From positions 1,116,001-1,180,000 of the forward strand of contig NZ_JAUOFB010000001.1 in the NCBI RefSeq assembly GCF_030542105.1: a DNA stretch of 64,000 bases. Direction: 5' to 3'. Below are positions 9,901 through 16,625 of the stretch, piece after piece. A program made the position numbers and the translations under genes. The notes beneath the pieces are model-generated. The model was not told the origin of the DNA. It did not search any database and saw nothing but the letters and a program-made list of their open reading frames with translations. The stretch comes from Hymenobacter sp. BT730. GTDB lineage: Bacteria; Bacteroidota; Bacteroidia; Cytophagales; Hymenobacteraceae. Every line of letters begins with the position of its first letter. The first letter of the stretch is position 1.

Positions 9901-10302
9901 TACAAGTTCGAGTCGTTTGAGCTGTTTAAGCGCATGATTGGCAAAGTGAACGAGGACACCGTACAGTTCCTGTTCCGCGCCGATATTCCTTCGCAGCAGG
10001 GTGAAGCTGTGGAGCCCGAGTTCTACGTGGAAGACGAGCTACCCCAGCCCGCGCCCAAGCCCAAGCTGAAAGCGCAGAAAGAGGTATCCACCACGTCGCT
10101 GGGCGCTGGGCCTGAGGATTTAGAGCAGGATGGTGCTATGCCCCAGGTACTGGAAAAACAGCAGCCCGCCCGCAGCCAGAAAATTGCCAACCGCAACGAT
10201 AAAGTAAGCGTGCAGTATATGGACGGCCGCATTGTGCGGGACGTGAAATACAAGAGCGTGGAAGATGATGTGGTGAACAACCGCGCCGTCCTCATCGACT
10301 AA
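6901..10302 (+). CDS. secA: Preprotein translocase ATPase SecA
   Basis: Motor that pushes unfolded precursors through SecYEG using ATP. The 1133-residue protein has nucleotide-binding fold 1 with MATGEGKT (Walker A) and VDEVDSVLIDDA (DEAD-type Walker B). NBF2 includes TNMAGRGTDI and RQLRGRAGRQGDPG, and the helical scaffold follows. It is over 200 residues longer than E. coli SecA. Part of this is an insertion around residues 330-430, in the preprotein cross-linking region, as is usual in Bacteroidota. The C-terminus ends VVNNRAVLID and lacks the CxC-x8-CH zinc motif that binds SecB. Transcription appears to be monocistronic. Confidence 0.98.
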   Translation: MFDFLGKAVAKVFGTKSERDLKEILPYVALINAEYAKLAPLTDDQLRQHSADVRARIDERLKGIDDQIGGLHQRIADEANLDIIEKEKIFDQIDALEKQRNKDLEVVLLEVLPAAFATVKETARRYKENGQLVVTATDFDREISRRKANVTIQGDQAIWSNKWIAGGAEITWDMVHYDVQLIGGVVLHQGKIAEMATGEGKTLVSTLPAFLNALARRGVHLVTVNDYLAKRDSEWNAPLFEFHGITVDCIDKHQPNTDARRAAYAADITYGTNNEFGFDYLRDNMARETGELVQRKHHYAMVDEVDSVLIDDARTPLIISGPVPRGDVHEFLILKPRIEQLVNEQKKLVQQYLVEARKLIKEGNDGVKEGEGGLMLFRAYRGLPKSKPLIKFLSESGMRVVLQKVENHYMQDNSRQMPEADKPLFFTIDEKNNQIELTERGIDLITAQGEDPHLFIMPDIGMEIAAIENSKIISDDDKLHQKEQLINDYQEKSERVHTVSQLLKAYTLFERDDQYILSEDGKVKIVDEQTGRVMEGRRYSDGLHQAIEAKENVRIEDATQTYATVTLQNYFRMYHKLGGMTGTAETEAGEFWEIYKLDVVVVPTNRGISRKDEHDKVYKTVREKYNAVAEEIQTLVKAGRPVLVGTTSVEISELVSRMLKLRNIPHQVLNAKQNQREAEIVAGAGHPGTVTIATNMAGRGTDIKLRGTAKEAGGLAIIGTERHESRRVDRQLRGRAGRQGDPGSSQFFVSLEDNLMRLFGSERIAKLMDRMGLEEGEVIQHSMITSSIERAQKKVEENNFGIRKRLLEYDDVMNAQREVVYKRRRNALFGERLELDVWNMIYDVCENIVAAHKVTNDFEDFKLAVIRLFSYDTHLTAQDLTSLPAAQLTQKLYDEALGYYDDKSRVIGEHALPLINDLISQNAPYENIAVPFTDGRKQIQSVVNLRRAQANKGQELIRGMEKVVTLSVIDTAWTQHLRSMDDLKQVVQNAVYEQKDPLLIYKFESFELFKRMIGKVNEDTVQFLFRADIPSQQGEAVEPEFYVEDELPQPAPKPKLKAQKEVSTTSLGAGPEDLEQDGAMPQVLEKQQPARSQKIANRNDKVSVQYMDGRIVRDVKYKSVEDDVVNNRAVLID

Positions 10303-10330
10303 GCTCTGGCGCCCTAACTGCGTAATAAAA

Positions 10331-10360
10331 CAGTGGCAGGTAAATTTTTACCTGCCACTG
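10331..10360 (+). terminator. Hairpin after secA
   Basis: CAGTGGCAGGTA (10331-10342) pairs perfectly with TACCTGCCACTG (10349-10360) across a 6-nt AT loop, 28 bp past the secA stop. There is no strong U-run, so termination efficiency is uncertain. Confidence 0.6.
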
Positions 10361-10391
10361 CTGTTTGCCCGCCATTTCGTTTTCTTGCATT

Positions 10392-11084
10392 ATGCCTATG
10401 CGTACGCCTTCCCCCGCTGAGTTAGCTGCCCGCATCGACCATACGCTCTTGCGCCCCGATGCTACCCAAGCCCAGATTGCGCAATTGTGCGCCGAAGCCG
10501 CGCAACACCGTTTTGCCTCCGTATGCGTGCCACCCGCCTTTGTGCGGTTTGCCGTGGAGGAGTTGTACGGCACTGGGGTTCCCGTCTGTACGGTAGTCGG
10601 TTTCCCGCTCGGTTACCAGATTGCGAAGGTGAAGTTCTTTGAAGCTCATCAGGCCCTGACCGATGGGGCCCGCGAAATTGACGTGGTGATGAATATTGCC
10701 GCTTTCAAATCGGGGCAGCTGGAAGAAGTAGAGGAGGAGTTAGGCCAGCTGACCGAGCTGTGCCGATTCAAAAAAGCCCTGCTGAAAGTGATTATCGAAA
10801 CCGCGCTGTTGAGTGAGGAGGAAATCATAACGGCCTGCGAACTGTGCGCTGAAGCTGGGGTTGATTTCGTGAAAACCTCTACCGGATTTGCCAGCCGGGG
10901 TGCTTCCGTTAATGATATTGTCCTGATGCGCCGCCATTTGCCGGCTGAGATACGTATTAAGGCCGCCGGTGGAATTCGTACCCGCACGGCCGCTTTGGCC
11001 CTGGTGGCCGCCGGCGCCGACCGGCTTGGTTCTTCCAATAGTGTGGCTTTGCTGCAACCCGATGAAACACCTGCTACTTCGTAA
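10392..11084 (+). CDS. deoC: Deoxyribose-phosphate aldolase
   Basis: Class I aldolase that splits 2-deoxyribose-5-phosphate into glyceraldehyde-3-phosphate and acetaldehyde during deoxynucleoside catabolism. The 230-residue product has the TIM-barrel family motifs IDHTLLRPDA, TVVGFPLGY, EIDVVMNIAAFKSG, LLKVIIET and DFVKTSTGFASRGA, with Schiff-base Lys161. KAAGGIRT supplies the proton-relay lysine. The ATG at 10392 is chosen because the longer frame begins inside sequence following the secA hairpin and adds no family residues. Its 3' end overlaps the next gene by 23 bp, suggesting co-translation. Confidence 0.95.
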   Translation: MPMRTPSPAELAARIDHTLLRPDATQAQIAQLCAEAAQHRFASVCVPPAFVRFAVEELYGTGVPVCTVVGFPLGYQIAKVKFFEAHQALTDGAREIDVVMNIAAFKSGQLEEVEEELGQLTELCRFKKALLKVIIETALLSEEEIITACELCAEAGVDFVKTSTGFASRGASVNDIVLMRRHLPAEIRIKAAGGIRTRTAALALVAAGADRLGSSNSVALLQPDETPATS

Positions 11085-11607
11085 CGTGCTGCTGCTCGCC
11101 GCTCTCCTCCAGTTGGGTGCCTGTGCCGCCACAGCCCCCGGTACCACCTCTTCCGACTCTACCGCCCGTCGCAACGCCCCTGTAGAAGCGGCCGAAGATC
11201 TAAGCCGCTTCCGGCCGGTATTCACGCCGCCCAAAGCCCCGGCAGCTCTCGCTCCCAACGCCGTGCGTGCCAACGTAACGCCCGTAAACCAGGTAAATGC
11301 CCAGGTTGAGCAACGCCTGCGCGACCAGGCATACACCAACCAGAACGTGAAGTACGCGCAGGGCTTCCGCATTCTGGCCTACGTGGGGCTGGAGCGCGAC
11401 CAGGCTATGGCCATTCGCCGCTCGGTTATCAGCCGCTACCCCGAAGAAACCGACTACCTCACCTTCAAGCAGCCCGTCTACCGTCTCTGGGTAGGCGACT
11501 ATCTAAACCGGCTGGAAGCGGAGCAGGCCCTTTTGCGCATAAAGCCCATTGCCCCTAAAGCTGAGCTGCAGGCCACGCAGGTAGTACTGAATAAAACCAC
11601 GTTTTAA
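11062..11607 (+). CDS. SPOR-domain lipoprotein
   Basis: A 181-residue exported protein. MKHLLLRNVLLLAALLQLGAC is a lipoprotein signal with the lipobox ending at Cys21. An Ala/Pro-rich linker follows. The C-terminal ~75 residues (GFRILAYVGLERDQAMAIRR...YRLWVGDYLNRLEAEQAL) have the beta-alpha-beta repeat of SPOR domains, which bind denuded septal peptidoglycan. The start lies 23 bp inside deoC in another frame, and the stop overlaps the ribosome-binding site of the next gene. This points to an operon deoC, SPOR protein, 131-residue protein. A role at the cell wall or division site is inferred from the domain. Confidence 0.8.
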   Translation: MKHLLLRNVLLLAALLQLGACAATAPGTTSSDSTARRNAPVEAAEDLSRFRPVFTPPKAPAALAPNAVRANVTPVNQVNAQVEQRLRDQAYTNQNVKYAQGFRILAYVGLERDQAMAIRRSVISRYPEETDYLTFKQPVYRLWVGDYLNRLEAEQALLRIKPIAPKAELQATQVVLNKTTF

Positions 11608-11612
11608 GGAGG
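11606..11612 (+). promoter_or_regulatory. Shine-Dalgarno sequence AAGGAGG
   Basis: A full AAGGAGG lies 6 nt before the ATG at 11619 and overlaps the stop codon of the SPOR gene. Perfect Shine-Dalgarno sites are uncommon in Bacteroidota; here it supports the assigned start and coupled translation. Confidence 0.6.
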
Positions 11613-11618
11613 TTCCCT

Positions 11619-12014
11619 ATGGCCTTTCTGCGGGAGTTGCAGTGGGATGAGCTGGAGGTATTGCAGGCCCTGGAAGACGTGCCCACCGAAGGGGCAGGCG
11701 GCAGCCTACACTACCGCGTGCAGCAGCATGAACTGCAGTTGCGCGTGTCCCTATGGCCGCAACATGGCTTCGTTGATATCCTGCTGCTGCACACGGGCAT
11801 ACAATCTGTTTTATTGGATATGACGGTGGCCGTGCGGGGACGGATTCGTTATAACAACGATAAACGCGGAGAGTACCTGGAACTGGCCGATTGCCTCTTA
11901 GTAAACCGTATGCTTTCCACCGATGAGCAGCTGGAAGCTGCTTTCAGCCCCAATATGCCCGGCCGCCCCTTACTGCTGACTGTACGGCCACATCTGAGTG
12001 TATTGTTTGAATAA
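11619..12014 (+). CDS. Conserved hypothetical protein, 131 aa
   Basis: Family not recognised. The product is soluble, acidic and mostly beta-strand by pattern (HYRVQQHELQLRVSLW, GFVDILLLHTG, LLLTVRPHLSVLF), with no signal peptide, cysteine motif or membrane segment. It starts 11 bp after the SPOR lipoprotein gene behind a strong Shine-Dalgarno sequence, so it is very likely translated and belongs to that operon. The strand pattern suggests a small beta-sandwich or ligand-binding fold. No function is proposed. Confidence 0.7.
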   Translation: MAFLRELQWDELEVLQALEDVPTEGAGGSLHYRVQQHELQLRVSLWPQHGFVDILLLHTGIQSVLLDMTVAVRGRIRYNNDKRGEYLELADCLLVNRMLSTDEQLEAAFSPNMPGRPLLLTVRPHLSVLFE

Positions 12015-12070
12015 CCCTCGCTTCGTTGAGGTTCGTTATTCCTAGGCCTCGCTACTGTATCTTGCCACCT

Positions 12071-13303
12071 ATGCAGCATCTGATTTCCCGTCTTAAAGCC
12101 CTGGCCGCAGAGTCGGCCGCCGTTACCGTTGGCTGGCGCCAACACCTGCACGCCAACCCGGAGCTTTCGTTTGAGGAGTTTTCTACCGCCGCTTTCGTTA
12201 CCGAGCAGCTGCGCCAGATGGGCCTCAGCCCGCAGCCTTTGGCCAAGACCGGCGTGGTAGCCCTCATTGAAGGCCGCAACCCCGGCAGCCGGATAGTAGC
12301 CCTGCGCGGCGACATGGACGCGCTGCCTATTCTGGAGCAAAACGAAGTGCCGTACAAATCCACCAACCCCGGCGTGATGCACGCCTGCGGCCACGATGTG
12401 CACACTTCCTCTTTACTGGGAGTAGCCCATATTCTCACGCAACTGCGCGACGAGTTTGAAGGTACCGTAAAGCTGATTTTTCAGCCCGGTGAGGAAAAGC
12501 TCCCCGGCGGGGCCTCCCTCATGATCAAGGAAGGTGTACTGGAAAACCCCAAGCCCGCCAGTGTGCTGGGGCAACATGTATTTCCCATGTTGCCGGCCGG
12601 GCAAATCGGTATTCGGGCGGGGCGCTACATGGCCAGCACGGATGAGCTGTACATGACGGTGCGCGGCAAAGGCGGCCATGGCGCCATGCCCGAGCAAAAC
12701 CTGGACCCGGTGCTGGTAGCGGCCCACATCATTGTAGCGGCCCAACAAATTGTCAGCCGCCGCGCCAACCCCAAAATTCCCTCCGTGCTTTCCTTTGGGA
12801 AGGTTATTGCCAACGGTGCCACCAATGTCATTCCAAACGAGGTGTACATGGAAGGTACTTTCCGTACCCTAAACGAGGAGTGGCGGCAGGAAGCACACCA
12901 GCACCTGCGTAAACTCTGCGAAGGTTTAGCGGAATCGATGGGTGCTACCTGCGAACTGGAAATCCGGCATGGATATCCTTACCTGGAAAATGAGCCTGAA
13001 TTGACAGCCCGTGTGCGCGCCGCCGCGGAAGAGTATTTGGGCGCGGAAAACGTCATCGAACTCGACCAGTGGATGGCTGCGGAAGACTTTGCCTATTTCT
13101 CGCAGGCCGCAGACGCCTGCTTCTACCGCCTGGGTACCCGCGCCGCCGATGGCCGCTTCGCCTCCTCCGTACATACGCCTACTTTCGATATCGACCCTAA
13201 AGCCCTGGAGGTAGGGCCCGGCCTAATGACCTGGCTGACCCTGCGTGAGCTGGCGGCCTTCTCCACTACTGATGCGGCCACGGCCGAAACGGCCCATGCG
13301 TAA
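12071..13303 (+). CDS. M20 family amidohydrolase (hippurate/N-acyl-amino acid hydrolase type)
   Basis: A 410-residue metallopeptidase of the M20D group, which cleaves N-acyl or N-acetyl amino acids. Visible motifs: WRQHLHANPELSFEEF, LRGDMDALP, MHACGHDVHTSSLLG (metal-binding Cys/His), FQPGEEKLPGGA (catalytic glutamate), LGQHVFP, and SSVHTPTFDI near the C-terminus with the last metal-ligand histidine. There is no signal peptide, so it is cytoplasmic. The ATG at 12071 matches the family start; the frame runs 45 bp further upstream without conservation. Its stop overlaps the start of the following DUF2490 gene by 8 bp. The exact substrate is unknown. Confidence 0.9.
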   Translation: MQHLISRLKALAAESAAVTVGWRQHLHANPELSFEEFSTAAFVTEQLRQMGLSPQPLAKTGVVALIEGRNPGSRIVALRGDMDALPILEQNEVPYKSTNPGVMHACGHDVHTSSLLGVAHILTQLRDEFEGTVKLIFQPGEEKLPGGASLMIKEGVLENPKPASVLGQHVFPMLPAGQIGIRAGRYMASTDELYMTVRGKGGHGAMPEQNLDPVLVAAHIIVAAQQIVSRRANPKIPSVLSFGKVIANGATNVIPNEVYMEGTFRTLNEEWRQEAHQHLRKLCEGLAESMGATCELEIRHGYPYLENEPELTARVRAAAEEYLGAENVIELDQWMAAEDFAYFSQAADACFYRLGTRAADGRFASSVHTPTFDIDPKALEVGPGLMTWLTLRELAAFSTTDAATAETAHA

Positions 13304-14087
13304 GCTTTTCTTGGTATTGCTGGCTGGCCTGTGGTGTGCCGGTACCGCGCAGGCGCAGAATAAGCGGGTAGGCTATGAGCTGGAAGTATGGCCCGAGCTG
13401 CAGGCAGAATATGCCTTGCTAAACGGGGGCTACTTGTTTCTGAGTGCCGGGGGACAGCGCAGTACTAATTCCGATATGGAGAATAGGGGCGGCTTTTATC
13501 GCAAACACCTAAGGGCAGGCTACGAAACCTTTCTCACGGAGCAATGGAGTGTAGGCGGCACCGCACGCTACACGCATACGGCCGGCATGGGCGACTTTAC
13601 CCCGGAAATCCTGCTTCGGCATAGAAGCAATATTGGCGCCCTAACGTTTGGGCAGCGTTTGAGTGCGGAATATCGTTTCGCTGATACCCCAGACCAAACC
13701 CGCGGCGTTACTCGTCTGCGCTTAGACTTAGAACGGCAATTTCCAGTAGGAAGCACCGTAGTGCTACGTCCGCGCCTGGCTTATGAGCTGGGTGCTTACC
13801 TACGCCTGCAGCGCGACGAGGAAGCGCAGCCCAAAGAGCGGGTAATTGATTTTACCACGCTTCGCGCCGAAGTAGGCATCCGCTTCTCCGACCGGCTGGA
13901 CATTACGCCTTGGTTTGGCTACCTGGCATCCTACCAGTTCGTGCTACCCCAGACCGATTCTGATGGCAACCCCATTCCCGGTGGCCGCCGCAATTTCGTG
14001 ACGCCTACCGTGGGGCTGGAAACCCGGATTACGTTGTTTAGTGGCAGCCTGCCAGCTAACAGAAACCAGCTGCCGACGCAACACTAA
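13296..14087 (+). CDS. DUF2490 outer-membrane-type protein
   Basis: A 263-residue secreted protein with signal peptide MRKLFLVLLAGLWCAGTAQAQ cut after AQAQ. The mature part alternates short amphipathic strands ending in aromatic residues (ELEVWPELQAEYAL, GTARYTHTAGMG, FGQRLSAEYRF, PRLAYELGAYLRL, ITPWFGYLASYQFVL), as expected for a small outer-membrane beta-barrel. It fits the DUF2490 family common in Bacteroidota. Function is unknown. It starts inside the amidohydrolase stop region, so the two are probably co-transcribed. Confidence 0.75.
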   Translation: MRKLFLVLLAGLWCAGTAQAQNKRVGYELEVWPELQAEYALLNGGYLFLSAGGQRSTNSDMENRGGFYRKHLRAGYETFLTEQWSVGGTARYTHTAGMGDFTPEILLRHRSNIGALTFGQRLSAEYRFADTPDQTRGVTRLRLDLERQFPVGSTVVLRPRLAYELGAYLRLQRDEEAQPKERVIDFTTLRAEVGIRFSDRLDITPWFGYLASYQFVLPQTDSDGNPIPGGRRNFVTPTVGLETRITLFSGSLPANRNQLPTQH

Positions 14088-14123
14088 TTCAGGAACTTAG
14101 AATCACATGACATTTAGGCATTA

Positions 14124-14175
14124 AGTCAGAACAGGCATAAACCGCATTAGAATACGGTTTATGCCTGTTCTGACT
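14124..14175. repeat. Perfect 21-bp inverted repeat
   Basis: 14124-14144 and 14155-14175 are exact reverse complements around a 10-nt loop, 36 bp past the DUF2490 stop. There is no T-run after it. It could be a terminator, an mRNA 3'-end stabiliser or a small repeat element. Confidence 0.75.
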
Positions 14176-14328
14176 ATTGGGGTGCTATTTATGAAAAGCT
14201 GTAGTTGCCTGTTTTAAGACATTATGTCTGTATAATGGACTGATGTTTAGATTGGTATGGAATTTATTGAATACACATCAGAATCAATTGCTGATTACTG
14301 TTCAACCTTAACATTCTCGTACCAAACC

Positions 14329-14772
14329 ATGGCCACGCTTTTGTATAACACGCTCCCTGCCCGCCGTTCGCCCCGCGCTTTCAACACCGTACTGAATGAA
14401 CTGCTGCGCGAAGGCCTGCAACCGCAGGATAAACCCACTGCCAGCTTCGTGCCCCAGGCTGATATCCTGGAATCGGAGCAGGGCTTTGAACTGCACCTGG
14501 CTTTGCCCGGCGTAGCGAAAGAAGATGTAAAAATCGATTTTCAGGAAGGCCGCCTCGTCATCAGCGGGGAGCGAAAAGCTCCGGAGGCGACAGAAAATGC
14601 ACCAAAATTCCGTCGGGTAGAAACCAGCTTCGGTACTTTCTCCCGCACGTTCCGTCTGCCCGATACTGTGGACGTTACCGGTATTGATGCCCAACTCACG
14701 GATGGAGTGCTGCGCGTTGCGCTGCCTTTTGATAGCAAGAAGGTAACCAAACACCAGATTGAAGTACGGTAA
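14329..14772 (+). CDS. Small heat-shock protein, Hsp20/alpha-crystallin family
   Basis: ATP-independent holdase of 147 residues that binds unfolding proteins in the cytoplasm. The alpha-crystallin domain spans about residues 45-147: FVPQADILESEQGFELHLALPGVAKEDV, then LVISGERK, FGTFSRTFRLPD and the closing GVLRVALPF with the G-x-L signature. The C-terminal extension is short and lacks a clear I-x-I motif. The ATG at 14329 gives the standard MATLLYNTLP start; the open frame continues 72 bp upstream into AT-rich sequence that more likely holds the promoter. A strong terminator follows. Confidence 0.92.
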   Translation: MATLLYNTLPARRSPRAFNTVLNELLREGLQPQDKPTASFVPQADILESEQGFELHLALPGVAKEDVKIDFQEGRLVISGERKAPEATENAPKFRRVETSFGTFSRTFRLPDTVDVTGIDAQLTDGVLRVALPFDSKKVTKHQIEVR

Positions 14773-14784
14773 ACACCGGTTATA

Positions 14785-14815
14785 GAAAAAGGCACCGGGG
14801 TTGGTGCCTTTTTTC
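14785..14815 (+). terminator. Rho-independent terminator after hsp20
   Basis: GAAAAAGGCACC / GGTGCCTTTTTTC forms a stem with a GGGGTT loop followed by a T-run, 13 bp past the stop. Confidence 0.9.
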
Positions 14816-14955
14816 TTCCGGTTGTGGTTATATACTTGCAACTGTATACCACACAGTTCGCCTCTTGCGTTAGAGCGTTGCTGTTATATAGGTTTCCGCC
14901 GAAACGCTTAACTTAGTCAGACTTCTTTTTTTCAACCACAACTTTATAATTACCC

Positions 14956-16458
14956 ATGCAAGCCAAACAAATGATGCTCGGCCTCATGGCTTCCGCCGTT
15001 CTGGGCGGATCGGTGGCCGTGGGTGGGTATAAGCTATTGGAGCCGGAGCGCGAAGTATTGCCCCAGACCCTAGCTGCCGACCCCAACGTACGCTACACCA
15101 GTGAGCTGCGCAGCAGCACCTATGAAGTGCCCGAGGGCCTCAACTTCGTAGCGGCTGCCTCCGCTGTAACGCCGGCTGTGGTGCACGTTATGACCGAATA
15201 TGCCCCTAAAATGACGCAGAACGATGCTGTACGGATGGATCCATTCCTGCGTCAGTTCTTCGGCGACGATTTCAACCAGATGCAGCGGCCCCAGTCGGGC
15301 CCGCAGATTGGCTCTGGCTCCGGTGTTATCATTGCTGCTAACGGCTACATTGTAACCAACAACCACGTCATTGATAAGGCCGATAAAATTGAGGTAGTAC
15401 TGGACGACAAACGTAAGTACAAGGCCGAGCTGGTAGGGGCCGACCCCACCACCGACCTGGCAGTGCTGAAAGTACAGGCCGATAATCTGCCCTTCGTGCG
15501 TTACGGCTCCTCCGACGACGTGAAAGTAGGGGAGTGGGTGCTGGCTGTCGGCAACCCCTTCAACCTGAACTCTACGGTAACTGCCGGTATTATCTCGGCT
15601 AAAGGCCGCAACATCAATATTCTGCAGCGCGAAGACCGCATGGGCGTAGAAGCCTTCCTGCAGACCGATGCCGTAGTAAACCCCGGAAACTCGGGCGGTG
15701 CCCTGGTAAACCTGAAGGGCGACCTGATTGGAATTAACTCGGCCATTGCCTCGCGTACGGGTTCCTTTGAAGGCTACTCATTTGCCGTGCCCAGCTCCAT
15801 TGTGAGTAAGGTGGTCGATGATCTACTGAAATATAAGGTAGTACAGCGTGCCCTGCTGGGCGTTAATATCCGTGAAGTAGATGCAACGCTGGCCTCGGAG
15901 AAAAAGCTGAGCACCCTGAACGGGGTGTATGTAGTAGGCCTGAACAAGAACAGCGCTGCTGCCGACGCAGGCCTGAAAGAGGGTGACATCATCACTGAAA
16001 TCAACGGGGTGAAGGTGAATACCTCCTCGCAGCTGCAGGAACAGGTGGCCCGTTTCCGCCCCGGCGACAAAATCAAAATTGCCTACCTGCGGGAAGGCAA
16101 GGAGCGTGCCGCTGGCGCAACGCTGCGCAATTCTACCGGCACTACTGATGTAGTCCGGGAGGAAGTAGCCTCTTCTATTGAGTACGAAGGTGCCAAATTC
16201 GCTCCCCTTACTCGACAGGAAATGAATAAGCTGGACCTGGAGGGCGGCGCCAAAATATCCGGTGTGCGCAGCAGCAACTTCAAAGAAACCGGTATTGGTG
16301 ACGGCTTTATCATCACCCGCATTGATAAAAACAAAGTGGGCAAGCCCCAGGACGTGAAGCGCTTTTTGGAAGAAGCTAAAAACAACCAGGGTGCGCTGGT
16401 AGAAGGTATCTACCCCGATGGCCGCAAAGCCTATTACCCCATTGGGCAGGCGGAATAA
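14956..16458 (+). CDS. HtrA/DegP-type periplasmic serine protease
   Basis: Envelope protein quality-control protease of 500 residues. A hydrophobic N-terminal segment (MMLGLMASAVLGGSVAVGGY) acts as signal or anchor. The trypsin-like domain has the full catalytic triad: His137 in TNNHVID, Asp167 in DPTTDLAVLK and Ser246 in NPGNSGGAL. PDZ1 lies at about residues 280-380 (ALLGVNIREV...DAGLKEGDIITEINGVKV). A second, more diverged PDZ-like region follows, with GDGFIITRIDKNKVGKPQDV. A terminator sits 24 bp after the stop. Heat-shock gene hsp20 lies just upstream but has its own terminator. Confidence 0.95.
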   Translation: MQAKQMMLGLMASAVLGGSVAVGGYKLLEPEREVLPQTLAADPNVRYTSELRSSTYEVPEGLNFVAAASAVTPAVVHVMTEYAPKMTQNDAVRMDPFLRQFFGDDFNQMQRPQSGPQIGSGSGVIIAANGYIVTNNHVIDKADKIEVVLDDKRKYKAELVGADPTTDLAVLKVQADNLPFVRYGSSDDVKVGEWVLAVGNPFNLNSTVTAGIISAKGRNINILQREDRMGVEAFLQTDAVVNPGNSGGALVNLKGDLIGINSAIASRTGSFEGYSFAVPSSIVSKVVDDLLKYKVVQRALLGVNIREVDATLASEKKLSTLNGVYVVGLNKNSAAADAGLKEGDIITEINGVKVNTSSQLQEQVARFRPGDKIKIAYLREGKERAAGATLRNSTGTTDVVREEVASSIEYEGAKFAPLTRQEMNKLDLEGGAKISGVRSSNFKETGIGDGFIITRIDKNKVGKPQDVKRFLEEAKNNQGALVEGIYPDGRKAYYPIGQAE

Positions 16459-16481
16459 CCCGCTTCTAACCTGCCAAATTC

Positions 16482-16514
16482 AAAAGCCTCCGCCACTCAG
16501 GCGGAGGCTTTTTT
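16482..16514 (+). terminator. Rho-independent terminator after the HtrA gene
   Basis: AAAAGCCTCCGCC pairs with GGCGGAGGCTTTT around ACTCA, followed by a T-run. The candidate -7 box of the next gene begins only 3 bp later. Confidence 0.92.
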
Positions 16515-16516
16515 GT

Positions 16517-16524
16517 TAGCTTTG
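16517..16524 (+). promoter_or_regulatory. Candidate -7 box for the aldehyde dehydrogenase gene
   Basis: TAGCTTTG matches TAnnTTTG exactly. Transcription would begin near 16530, giving a leader of about 95 nt before the ATG at 16626. No -33 element at standard spacing was found. Confidence 0.35.
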
Positions 16525-16625
16525 TGACAGAAGAACTGATAAAAATACCGCTGCTCCCTCTTTCGCTGAAACAGGACGTGAGTAGCTCCCCAAATCCAAA
16601 ATACCAAGCCCCAAATAACCCACCC

